Part shown: positions 24,772 to 31,881 of the stretch, piece after piece
Numbering within the stretch: position 1 is the stretch's first letter
Layout of the letters: each line of letters starts with the position of its first letter
From: Lachnospiraceae bacterium UBA2860
GTDB lineage: Bacteria > Bacillota > Clostridia > Lachnospirales > Lachnospiraceae
Direction of reading: 5' to 3'
Length of the DNA stretch: 33,547 nucleotides
Assembly (NCBI GenBank): GCA_002350625.1
Contig: DEFE01000043.1
Coordinates: 1-33,547 of the forward strand
Made by a program: the position numbers and the translations under genes
Notes under the pieces: generated by a model
What the model saw: only the letters and a program-made list of their open reading frames with translations
Database searches by the model: none
What the model was told of the DNA's origin: nothing

Positions 24772-24807
24772 TTCGGAGAACTGTTTTTTTCAAGAGATAT
24801 CATAAGA

Positions 24808-24833
24808 TGTGCCCGCATGAAAATGCGGGCACA
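24808..24833 (+). terminator. Perfect 11-base hairpin with GAAA loop after putP
   Basis: TGTGCCCGCAT (24808-24818) pairs with ATGCGGGCACA (24823-24833) around a GAAA tetraloop. An AT-rich stretch (ATTAATA) follows rather than a T-run, so termination may be partial. Confidence 0.6.
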
Positions 24834-24895
24834 ATTAATACTCCGGCGGTCTCGCATTCCCAGACTGATCATATTAGGTGCACTGGATGCGGACC

Positions 24896-24915
24896 GGCCC
24901 GTGCGCGCACGGGCC
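24896..24915. repeat. 20-base perfect GC palindrome
   Basis: GGCCCGTGCGCGCACGGGCC is fully self-complementary. It lies in the 281-base gap between putP and the DUF6171-like gene, 60 bases after the GAAA hairpin, and has no T-run. It could be a second terminator-like structure or a dimeric binding site. Nothing else coding is seen in the gap. Confidence 0.6.
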
Positions 24916-25052
24916 TCCTCCCGGAACCGGAGATTACAGTCAGTATATAGGAGCGGGACGGCATTTGCAAGATGACTCTGTAAAAATGGCGGTCCGGCCG
25001 GCATGTGCCGGAATCCTTCAGATCAGACAAGTGAGAGGACAGGAGAGCGACT

Positions 25053-25304
25053 GTGGAGAAAAAACTGCGGATCTGCAAGAGATGCCTCATCCGCGACCTC
25101 GCGGAGGAGGACCAGAAGGATCTGAAAAAATATCTGGACCGGATCCGCGGGGAGGACCGGGCGGAGGAAACTGTGTATGAGGCGCGCCTTCAGGTGTGCC
25201 GGGCCTGTGACCTGCTGAGCGAGGCCACCTGCCTCGCCTGCGGCTGCTACGCCGAGTTCCGGGCCCTGCCGAAGAGTGCGCGCTGCCCGAAGAAAAAGTG
25301 GTGA
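25053..25304 (+). CDS. DUF6171-like small Cys-rich protein
   Basis: An 83-residue protein starting at GTG, with AGGAGAG just upstream. Eight Cys are arranged in pairs: Cys8/Cys11 (CKRC), Cys49/Cys52 (CRAC), then Cys60, Cys63 and Cys65 (CLACGC), and Cys78. The spacing and the R-L-CR-CD-L---TC-ACGCY-E-RA pattern resemble the DUF6171 proteins common in Lachnospiraceae, whose function is unknown. The Cys probably bind zinc. The strong promoter for the next gene begins 15 bases after its stop. Confidence 0.75.
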   Translation: MEKKLRICKRCLIRDLAEEDQKDLKKYLDRIRGEDRAEETVYEARLQVCRACDLLSEATCLACGCYAEFRALPKSARCPKKKW

Positions 25305-25318
25305 GTGCGCGCGTCCGG

Positions 25319-25347
25319 TTGACTTTTAGGGGGCGTCTCGATATAAT
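25319..25347 (+). promoter_or_regulatory. Near-consensus sigma-A promoter of the ArsR-GH43 operon
   Basis: TTGACT (25319-25324), exactly 17 bases, TATAAT (25342-25347). Transcription should start near 25354, giving a leader of about 110 bases before the regulator ATG. The leader contains TTCATTTATTT near 25377-25387, which shares CATTTATT with the repeat beside the sister regulator. Confidence 0.85.
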
Positions 25348-25464
25348 CCAGTTGTCTGGCCTTTCTTTGTGTTCATTTCATTTATTTTTCCACGTTTCAT
25401 AACGATGGATCAGATGATGCTGCCCTTGCAGCCGTCTGATTGCATAGGTGATAAAGGAGCCATT

Positions 25465-26400
25465 ATGCTGAAGATTAACGGTCTTATGCAGGGACTTCCG
25501 GTATTTCGGACGCTCGGCTCGGACGTGCGCATGCAGATCGTGCAGCTGCTTGCCGAAACAGAGCGGATGAATCTTGGAGAGATCGCAGAAAGGCTCGGTC
25601 TTACGAGCGGGGCGGTGACGCCGCATATCCGGAAGCTCGAGGAGGAGGGCATTATCTGCGTCACAAGCGAGCACTCGGCGCGCGGCACACAGAAGGTCTG
25701 CTCACTTGCTGTTGATCAGCTCCTCTTTGACGTCAGCGCTTCCGTCGAGGAGCGGCAGATGATCGCTTATGAGACGCAGATCAGGATCGGGCATTACAGT
25801 GATTACAGTGTGAAGGCACCCTGCGGGCTGGCCGGCGCGGACAGGATGATCGGCAGCGCAGACGATCCCCGGAGCTTTGCTTATCCCGAGCGGGTGGATG
25901 CCGAACTGCTGTGGCTGAGCGACGGCTACGTCGAATACCGGATTCCGAACCTGCTCCCCGAAAAGCAGGAGATCGTGCAGCTGACCATAAGCTTTGAGAT
26001 CTCTTCAGCCCTCTTCGGAAGTCCGGAGGACACGCTCTCGGAGCTGAAGTTCTATCTGAACGACGCTTATATCGGCAAATGGCTCTCCCTGCGCTGCCCG
26101 GACAGCGCCAGAGGCATTTACACGCCTCTGTGGTACGATCAGAAGGAACGCCTGTACGGGTACCTCAAGATGCTTGTCATCAATCAGATGGGGGTCTATC
26201 TGGACGGCGCGAGGATCGATCACGAGCTGGATCCGAACCTTTTGAAGGACAGCAAAGGAGATCTGAAGCTGCGGTTTGAGACGCATCCGGAATCAGGACA
26301 CGGCGGCGGCCTCGCCCTCTACGGGAGCGGTTTCGGCAACTACCACCAGAACATCCACGTCAGAGCCCACTATATGCCGGAGGATATACTAAATGGATGA
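25465..26400 (+). CDS. ArsR-type HTH regulator with a C-terminal jelly-roll-like domain, paralog 1
   Basis: A 311-residue regulator. An ArsR/HTH_5 domain spans about 1-90 (VFRTLGSDVRMQIVQLLAE, then GLTSGAVTPHIRKLEEEGI). The remaining 200 residues are beta-rich and match only the sister regulator at 27334-28257: IRIGHYSDYSVKAPCGL, LLWLSDGYVEYRIPN, KFYLNDAYIGKW and LALYGSGFGNYHQNI. No metal site is apparent. The C-domain looks like a ligand-binding beta-sandwich, perhaps for an arabinoside; that is inference. The ATG at 25465 has AAAGGAG upstream; an in-frame extension of 32 residues was rejected. The GH43 gene overlaps its end by 8 bases. Confidence 0.8.
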   Translation: MLKINGLMQGLPVFRTLGSDVRMQIVQLLAETERMNLGEIAERLGLTSGAVTPHIRKLEEEGIICVTSEHSARGTQKVCSLAVDQLLFDVSASVEERQMIAYETQIRIGHYSDYSVKAPCGLAGADRMIGSADDPRSFAYPERVDAELLWLSDGYVEYRIPNLLPEKQEIVQLTISFEISSALFGSPEDTLSELKFYLNDAYIGKWLSLRCPDSARGIYTPLWYDQKERLYGYLKMLVINQMGVYLDGARIDHELDPNLLKDSKGDLKLRFETHPESGHGGGLALYGSGFGNYHQNIHVRAHYMPEDILNG

Positions 26401-27346
26401 AGCATTAAAATATAACGAGCCATGGATCCTGCAGAGAGCGGATCCTTACGTGTACCGCCATACGGACGGCATCTATTATTTTACGGCGTCTCTTCCCGCG
26501 TATGACGGGATCGCGCTGAGAAGATCCGGGACGCTTAACGGCCTTAAGGACGCGGAGGAGGTCCGGATCTGGAACAAACACGACAGCGGCATCATGAGCT
26601 TTCATATCTGGGCTCCGGAGCTGCATTTTATCAACGGAAAATGGTACATCTATTTTGCGGGAAGCGACAAGGACGACATCTGGGCGCTCCGGCCTTACGT
26701 GCTGGAGTGCGGGGATCATGATCCGCTTATGGGGACATGGACCGAGAAGGGGATGATGCAGGCGGCCGGGGACGACGCATTTTCGTTCACGGATTTTTCT
26801 CTCGACGGAACCGTCTTTGAAAACCGCGGCGAGTACTATTACGTCTGGGCGGAAAAGGTGAGCGTCGGGAAGAAAATCTCCAATCTCTATATCGCGAAGA
26901 TGGAGAACCCCTGGACGCTGAAGAGCGCGCAGGTGCTGCTTGCGACGCCTTGCTACGACTGGGAGCGCGTGGGCTTCTGGGTCAATGAAGGACCGTTTGC
27001 GCTGAAAAGGAACGGCAGAATCTTCCTCACCTACTCGGCGTCCGAGACCGGCATCGACTACTGCGTCGGCCTTCTTACGGCGCCTGATGACGCCGATCTG
27101 CTGGATCCGGAGGTCTGGTCGAAGAGCCGGCAGCCGGTGCTCACATCTGACGCGTCCCGCCGGATCTACGGACCGGGGCACAACTGCTTCACAACGGATG
27201 AAGAAGGAAATGATATCATGGTATATCACGCGCGGACGGAGACGGAGATCGTCGGCGATCCGCTCTACAATCCGAACCGGCACGCCATGCTGATGAAGAT
27301 CGGCTGGAGCCCTTCGGGCACGCCTGTCTTTTCTTATGATTCGTGA
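26393..27346 (+). CDS. Intracellular GH43 glycosidase, alpha-L-arabinofuranosidase-like
   Basis: A 317-residue five-bladed beta-propeller hydrolase without a signal peptide. The GH43 catalytic residues are apparent: base Asp17 (QRADPYVY), pKa-modulating Asp138 (FSLDGTVFE) and acid Glu199 (VNEGPFAL). FHIWAPELHFINGKWYIYFA and YGPGHNCFT are typical of exo-acting arabinofuranosidases of this family. It should release arabinose from imported arabino-oligosaccharides in the cytoplasm; a beta-xylosidase activity cannot be excluded. The ATG overlaps the regulator gene by 8 bases and has GGAGG upstream. Its 3' end overlaps the convergent sister regulator by 13 bases. Confidence 0.88.
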   Translation: MDEALKYNEPWILQRADPYVYRHTDGIYYFTASLPAYDGIALRRSGTLNGLKDAEEVRIWNKHDSGIMSFHIWAPELHFINGKWYIYFAGSDKDDIWALRPYVLECGDHDPLMGTWTEKGMMQAAGDDAFSFTDFSLDGTVFENRGEYYYVWAEKVSVGKKISNLYIAKMENPWTLKSAQVLLATPCYDWERVGFWVNEGPFALKRNGRIFLTYSASETGIDYCVGLLTAPDDADLLDPEVWSKSRQPVLTSDASRRIYGPGHNCFTTDEEGNDIMVYHARTETEIVGDPLYNPNRHAMLMKIGWSPSGTPVFSYDS

Positions 27347-28257
27347 TCGGTGTCGTAGGCAATGTGAAAATCGATATCCTGATTATAATTGCCGAATCCT
27401 CTTCCGAAGAGCGTGAGGCCTCCGATATGCTCAGCCGTATCGGGGATCTCGAAGCGGAAGTACAGGGGCCGGCCGGGCTTTAAATCAAGCTGTCCGATGG
27501 AAACGTCGGACAGCTTTTCGCTGTCCATAAAAGTACCCTCGGGCGTGATGGTCAGCGCCTTCAAAAGGCCGTACTGATTCCAGTTCGAGAACCACCAGTC
27601 CGGCGTGAAAAGACCCTGCACGTCCGCGTAATCGCCCGGAGAGGTCCAGACGCCGAGGAGCGTGTCATTGAGGTAGAAATAGATGTCGGACGGCCACTCC
27701 GCATTGCTTCCGGGAGCCTCCGAGCTGAGCTCGACGGACACGGACAGGAACGTGATGTGCGCATTCCTCGGGATGACGCAGGGAATCAGATACTCCACAT
27801 ATCCTTTCGTGAACCAGAGAATATCCGCGTCAAAATGATGCTGATGCGTGAAATACCTGGCGTCGTCCACCTCGCCGATGATACTGGCCGATGTGGAGAG
27901 GCCGCAGGTGGGATAGATCAGGCAGCGCGCGTACTGGCCGACGCGGAGATGAGAATAGTAGTCATTCTGCGAGCTCTTGCGCCGCGTGAAGTCAAAGAGG
28001 ATCTTTTCCAGGTGCGGCTCGCAGATCTTGAGATTGCCGTGGCCGGCGCTGTCTGTATTGATTCTGACGAGATCGCAGGCCTCAAGCTTCCGGATGTGCG
28101 GCGTGAGCGCCCCGTTTGTCAGCTTCATGGCGGCAGCCAGATCGTTCATGCTCATCCGCCCGTTCTTAAGAAGCAGTTCAAGAATCGCAATGCGCACTTC
28201 CGAGCCAAGCGCGGAGAAGACAGCCAGCTGTTCTTCCGGGTTTTTTATATAGCGCAT
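27334..28257 (-). CDS. ArsR-type HTH regulator with a C-terminal jelly-roll-like domain, paralog 2
   Basis: A 307-residue sister of the regulator at 25465-26400. The HTH is almost identical in the recognition region (LTNGALTPHIRKLE against LTSGAVTPHIRKLE). The C-domain keeps the same order of motifs: LRVGQYARCLIYPTCGL, ILWFTKGYVEYLIP, YFYLNDTLLGVW and LTLFGRGFGNYNQDI. It is divergent from the araN-like transport operon and probably controls it; its own promoter overlaps an inverted-repeat arm. A GGAGGATAAAGC site precedes the ATG. The family is common only by its HTH; the effector is unknown. Confidence 0.8.
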   Translation of the reverse strand: MRYIKNPEEQLAVFSALGSEVRIAILELLLKNGRMSMNDLAAAMKLTNGALTPHIRKLEACDLVRINTDSAGHGNLKICEPHLEKILFDFTRRKSSQNDYYSHLRVGQYARCLIYPTCGLSTSASIIGEVDDARYFTHQHHFDADILWFTKGYVEYLIPCVIPRNAHITFLSVSVELSSEAPGSNAEWPSDIYFYLNDTLLGVWTSPGDYADVQGLFTPDWWFSNWNQYGLLKALTITPEGTFMDSEKLSDVSIGQLDLKPGRPLYFRFEIPDTAEHIGGLTLFGRGFGNYNQDIDFHIAYDTDHES

Positions 28258-28288
28258 AAGCTTTATCCTCCTTTAGATCTCTGCCTTG

Positions 28289-28316
28289 ATTGTACCACAT
28301 GGACTTTAAATGTAAA
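28289..28316 (-). promoter_or_regulatory. Promoter of the minus-strand ArsR-type regulator
   Basis: On the minus strand, TTTACA (28311-28316) and TACAAT (28289-28294) are 16 bases apart, 32 bases before the regulator ATG. The -35 overlaps the repeat arm at 28307-28315, consistent with self-repression. Confidence 0.65.
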
Positions 28317-28392
28317 GACACAATTTTAGATAAATATAAATTACATTTATTCATATGGCAGATACACACAATAATTAGAATCTGAAATTGTG
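28307..28392. promoter_or_regulatory. Nested inverted repeats, likely operator region
   Basis: TAAATGTAA (28307-28315) and TTACATTTA (28341-28349) are perfect 9-base inverted copies. CACAATTTTAG (28319-28329) and CTGAAATTGTG (28382-28392) are inverted copies with one mismatch. They interleave in an AT-rich 300-base gap (28258-28560) between the regulator and the transport operon. The gap holds no gene. Confidence 0.55.
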
Positions 28393-28453
28393 CAAAACTC
28401 ATATTATATTAAAAAGCGATATAGAATTTTATAAAATAATTTAGATCTTTGTG

Positions 28454-28482
28454 TTGACACTGCGCAGGAGAGCAGATATAGT
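28454..28482 (+). promoter_or_regulatory. Strong sigma-A promoter of the arabino-oligosaccharide transport operon
   Basis: TTGACA (28454-28459), 17 bases, TATAGT (28477-28482). Transcription should start near 28489, 72 bases before the binding-protein ATG, which has AAGGAGGA. Confidence 0.88.
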
Positions 28483-28560
28483 TGAGTTAAGTTAAATGAA
28501 AAAAACACAAGGAACCAGAAAAACAAAAACTATTTCACCATTTTCACAAGGAGGAAGAAA

Positions 28561-29910
28561 ATGAAAAAGAGATGGCTCAGTATCCTTATGGCGGCTGCCC
28601 TTGTCGCAGCGATGCCGGTATGCGCGATGGCCGACGAAGCGGCTGAGGGCGAACCGCAGGCAGTGACGACAGTCGGCCCGGAAGACGGCACACACTTTGA
28701 GATGTGGTCCTTCGTGGATGCGCACAACGAGTTCTACGGCAAGATGGTCGAGAAGTGGAACGAGCAGAATCCGGACAAGCCGATCAACATCACCTTCAGT
28801 ACATATCCTTATTCCGATATGCACAACAAGCTCATGATGTCACTGCAGGCAGGCAGCGGCGCGCCGGATATGTGCGACGTCGAAATCGGCCAGTTCCCGA
28901 ACTATACGGGCGATGACTGCCCGCTGTACGCGCTCAATGATGCGCTTGCTCCTTATGAAGCAGATGTCGTTCAGTCCCGTCTCGATGTTTACTCCAAGGC
29001 GGACGGCACACGCATCGGTGTCCCGACACACGTCGGCGCTTCCGTGATGTACTGGAACGCTGAGATCTTCGAGAAGTACGGTCTCGACTACAAGGCAGTC
29101 AAGACATGGGATGACTACACAGAGCTCGGCAGACAGCTGAAGGAAGCTTCAAACGGCGAAGTGTTCCTGACCTCTGTGGACACAGGCGGCGTCGACTGGA
29201 TGTGGATTGCGATGGCCGAGTACGGCGAAGACTGGACGGGCGGCCTGGACGGCGAAGTCAATGTGCAGCTTGATTCCGTGAAGAAGATGATGACAATGCA
29301 GCAGGAATGGCTTGCGGAAGGCATCGCGATGATCTCCACTGACGGCCATATCGATCTTGAAGCCGGCTTCAAGAACGTCTCCGAAGGCCTGGTCGCTTCC
29401 TTCCCGAAAGCGATGTGGTACATGAGCCGCTTCACGAACTATATGCCCGAGATGGAAGGCAAGTACGACATCACGACGATCCCGGTCTTTGAAGAAGGCC
29501 AGAAGAATTCTGTCGGTATCGGCGGCACAGGCACAGTCATCACAGACCAGTGCGCGAATCCGGAACTTGCCGCTGAGTGGCTCACATGGGCGAAGCTCTC
29601 CGAAGAAGGCGAATCCTATATCTGGAGCGTCCTCGGATTTGACGTCTGCAACAGCGCCCTCTGGTTCGACGACGCCTTCGCATTCGACGAGAGCAACCAG
29701 TACAACACCTTCTTCCGCGTGAAGCCTTACGAGGTTCTGCAGGAGCTGGCGAATAACGATGCGATCGGCACGATCTACACGACGAGCGTTTCCCCGACAC
29801 TGAACGACTACATGTGCACGACGACCCTCAATGAGGTCTTCGAGGACGGCATGGATGTCGACGAGGCGCTTGCCGAGGCTCAGGAATATCTCGAGATGGA
29901 GCTGATGTAA
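28561..29910 (+). CDS. araN: Sugar ABC transporter substrate-binding protein, AraN-like
   Basis: A 449-residue type 1 extracellular solute-binding protein. A signal peptide (MKKRWLSILM start, likely cut after AMA before DE) leads into FEMWSFVDAHNEFYGKMVEK, FSTYPYSDMHNKLMMSLQAG, APDMCDVEIGQFPN and GVPTHVGASVMYWNAEIFEK. The pattern and the neighbouring permease and GH43 genes suit arabino-oligosaccharides, as in the Bacillus araNPQ system; the ligand is inferred from context. There is no lipobox Cys in the signal peptide, so the mode of anchoring is unclear. It has its own strong promoter and is separated from the permeases by a GC hairpin, which often makes binding proteins more abundant than permeases. 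Confidence 0.82.
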   Translation: MKKRWLSILMAAALVAAMPVCAMADEAAEGEPQAVTTVGPEDGTHFEMWSFVDAHNEFYGKMVEKWNEQNPDKPINITFSTYPYSDMHNKLMMSLQAGSGAPDMCDVEIGQFPNYTGDDCPLYALNDALAPYEADVVQSRLDVYSKADGTRIGVPTHVGASVMYWNAEIFEKYGLDYKAVKTWDDYTELGRQLKEASNGEVFLTSVDTGGVDWMWIAMAEYGEDWTGGLDGEVNVQLDSVKKMMTMQQEWLAEGIAMISTDGHIDLEAGFKNVSEGLVASFPKAMWYMSRFTNYMPEMEGKYDITTIPVFEEGQKNSVGIGGTGTVITDQCANPELAAEWLTWAKLSEEGESYIWSVLGFDVCNSALWFDDAFAFDESNQYNTFFRVKPYEVLQELANNDAIGTIYTTSVSPTLNDYMCTTTLNEVFEDGMDVDEALAEAQEYLEMELM

Positions 29911-29945
29911 TCCGGTCTGTGTTGAGGCCATCATTCATTGAAAAT

Positions 29946-29957
29946 CTATTCGAATAG
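29946..29957. repeat. 12-base palindrome before the GC hairpin
   Basis: CTATTCGAATAG is a perfect palindrome located 36 bases after the araN-like stop and just before the hairpin at 29964-29999. Confidence 0.5.
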
Positions 29958-29963
29958 TTCAAG

Positions 29964-30000
29964 AAGGGGGGCCCGGGGATCTGCATCCCCGGCCCCCTTT
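29964..30000 (+). terminator. GC-rich hairpin between araN-like and araP-like genes (attenuator or stabiliser)
   Basis: AAGGGGGGCCCGGGGAT (29964-29980) pairs with ATCCCCGGCCCCCTT (29985-29999), with two single-base bulges, around CTGC, followed by only three T. It probably ends part of the transcripts or protects the araN mRNA from decay. Confidence 0.65.
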
Positions 30001-30044
30001 CCGCTCAGATGACTTCCTTAGGGGAAGAAGAGGAGACAGTTTGT

Positions 30045-30944
30045 ATGTCGAAGTTTAAAAAGCTATTTTACTCACAGAAGGTGGCGCCCTATGTATTTGT
30101 GCTTCCCTTCATGCTGAGTCTGATCATCTTCTGGGCCTATCCTCTCATCAGCGGCATCGTGATGAGTTTCCAGGATATTTCTTTCGGAAAGCGCACCTTT
30201 GTCGGACTTTCCCATTATACGAAGCTGATGGGCGACAAATTCTTCGCGATCGCGGTCGGAAACAGCGTGGAGTACATGCTCTTAACCCTGCTGCTCATGA
30301 TCCCGATTCCGCTCGTGCTCGCGGTACTCATGGAGAGCCGCCTCACGAAGGCAAAGGGCGTATGGAAAGTGATCATGTATATTCCGGCGCTGACATCGGT
30401 CGTCATCTCCGGCATGCTTTTCCGCATGATGTTCTCGGAGGCTGCGGGCAGCCAGATGAACCAGCTGATGACCTGGCTCGGCAAGACGCCGATCGCCTGG
30501 CTGAAGACGAAGTGGACAGCCTGGATTGCGCTGCTGCTCCTTTGCATGTGGCGCTGGACCGGCGTCAATATGCTGTACTTCCTGTCCGGCCTCAAGTCCA
30601 TCGACACTTCGATCTATGAGTCTGCAGATATTGACGGGGCCAACGCCTGGCAGAAGCTGTGGTATCTGACGCTGCCGCTCATCAAGCCGACCACGATCTA
30701 CGTCGTCACGATTTCGGTCTACGCGGGTCTTTCCATGTTCCTTGAGAGCTTCATGCTCTGGAACGGCAACTCCTCGCCGAAAAACATCGGTCTTACCATC
30801 GTCGGGTATCTCTATAAGAGGGGTATCGAGAAGAATGACCTCGGATACGCCTGTGCCGTCGGCATGGTGCTCATGGTGATCGCGCTGATCATCAATGTGA
30901 TCCAGCTCGTCGCTACCGGTACGTTTAAGAAGGAGGATCGCTGA
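30045..30944 (+). CDS. araP: Sugar ABC transporter permease, AraP-like
   Basis: A 299-residue permease with six membrane segments. It starts MSKFKKLFYSQKVAPYVFVL; the N-terminal part has FMLSLIIFWAYPLISGIVMS, typical of MalF-class sugar permeases. The EAA loop is ESADIDGANAWQKLWYLTLP, with PLIKPT after it. The ATG at 30045 has GGAGA 9 bases upstream; a longer in-frame start was rejected. It partners the next permease, and no ATPase gene is present, as in Bacillus systems that share MsmX. Confidence 0.88.
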   Translation: MSKFKKLFYSQKVAPYVFVLPFMLSLIIFWAYPLISGIVMSFQDISFGKRTFVGLSHYTKLMGDKFFAIAVGNSVEYMLLTLLLMIPIPLVLAVLMESRLTKAKGVWKVIMYIPALTSVVISGMLFRMMFSEAAGSQMNQLMTWLGKTPIAWLKTKWTAWIALLLLCMWRWTGVNMLYFLSGLKSIDTSIYESADIDGANAWQKLWYLTLPLIKPTTIYVVTISVYAGLSMFLESFMLWNGNSSPKNIGLTIVGYLYKRGIEKNDLGYACAVGMVLMVIALIINVIQLVATGTFKKEDR

Positions 30945-30945
30945 T

Positions 30946-31830
30946 ATGGCAAGGACGGAAAAGAAAAAAGATGTCGGCAATCATCCGATCGCAACCGGAC
31001 TGGTCAATTTGATGTGGGTGGTCCTGTGCGGACTGATCGCATTTCCGCTGCTTGCGGGTCTTCTGGCTTCCTTCAGACCCGGACGCGAACTCGTGCAGAA
31101 CGGTCTGGCTATCAATTTTGACTTTACGACGATGACACTTGACAACTACAAGTACCTGTTCGGACTGGCCGGCGGAAACAGCAAGGTCGATTCGGCGAAA
31201 TATTTCATGTGGTACAAAAACTCGCTGATCCTGACGATTCTGACGGTCGTGCTGACGCTTCTTGTCTGCTACTTTATCGCGTACGGCCTCACGATGTACA
31301 AGTTCAAGCTGCAGGGTCTTCTGTTCTTCCTGGTCATCGCGACGATGTGCGTCCCCTTTGAGATTCTCATGCTGCCGCTTTATCAGGAAGTGACGACACT
31401 CGGCATCATCAATACGAGAGCGGGCGTTATCCTGCCGGGCCTCTGCGCGGCCTCGACGATCTTCTTCTTCCGGCAGTACATGCAGTCGCTGCCGAAGGAA
31501 CTCCTGGACGCGGCCCGCATCGACGGCTGTACGGAATACGGCATCTCCGTGAAGATCATGATGCCGATCACGAAGCCGGCCTTCGCCTCCATGGCCATCC
31601 TGTGCGCGATGGGCTCCTGGAACAACATGCTCTGGCCGATGCTGGTCTTCCGTGATACGAACAAGTTCACCCTGCAGATCGGTTTAAATACGCTGCTGAC
31701 ACCTTACGGAAACAATTACGACCTTCTGATCGCCGGATCGATGTTCGGCATCATTCCGATCCTGATCATTTATCTGATCTTCCAGAAGTATCTGATCGAC
31801 GGCATGACGGCAGGCGCGGTCAAGGGCTGA
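30946..31830 (+). CDS. araQ: Sugar ABC transporter permease, AraQ-like
   Basis: A 294-residue MalG-class permease with six membrane segments. The EAA loop is LLDAARIDGCTEYGISVKIM with MPITKP following. PFEILMLPLYQEVTTLGIIN is typical of the family. AGGAGG (30931-30936) lies within the end of the araP gene, 9 bases before the ATG, and the araP stop is 1 base upstream. It would form the channel with AraP. The secreted GH43 gene follows 51 bases later with no terminator between. Confidence 0.88.
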   Translation: MARTEKKKDVGNHPIATGLVNLMWVVLCGLIAFPLLAGLLASFRPGRELVQNGLAINFDFTTMTLDNYKYLFGLAGGNSKVDSAKYFMWYKNSLILTILTVVLTLLVCYFIAYGLTMYKFKLQGLLFFLVIATMCVPFEILMLPLYQEVTTLGIINTRAGVILPGLCAASTIFFFRQYMQSLPKELLDAARIDGCTEYGISVKIMMPITKPAFASMAILCAMGSWNNMLWPMLVFRDTNKFTLQIGLNTLLTPYGNNYDLLIAGSMFGIIPILIIYLIFQKYLIDGMTAGAVKG

Positions 31831-31881
31831 TCGGCAAAGAAGCAGCGCAGAATATTTGACAGACGGAAAGGAAAGCGGGAG

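Noticed and set aside
24896..24915. Considered as a phage or integrase attachment site
   Set aside because: No integrase gene, no direct repeat partner in the window, and a fully palindromic form fits a hairpin or dimer site better.
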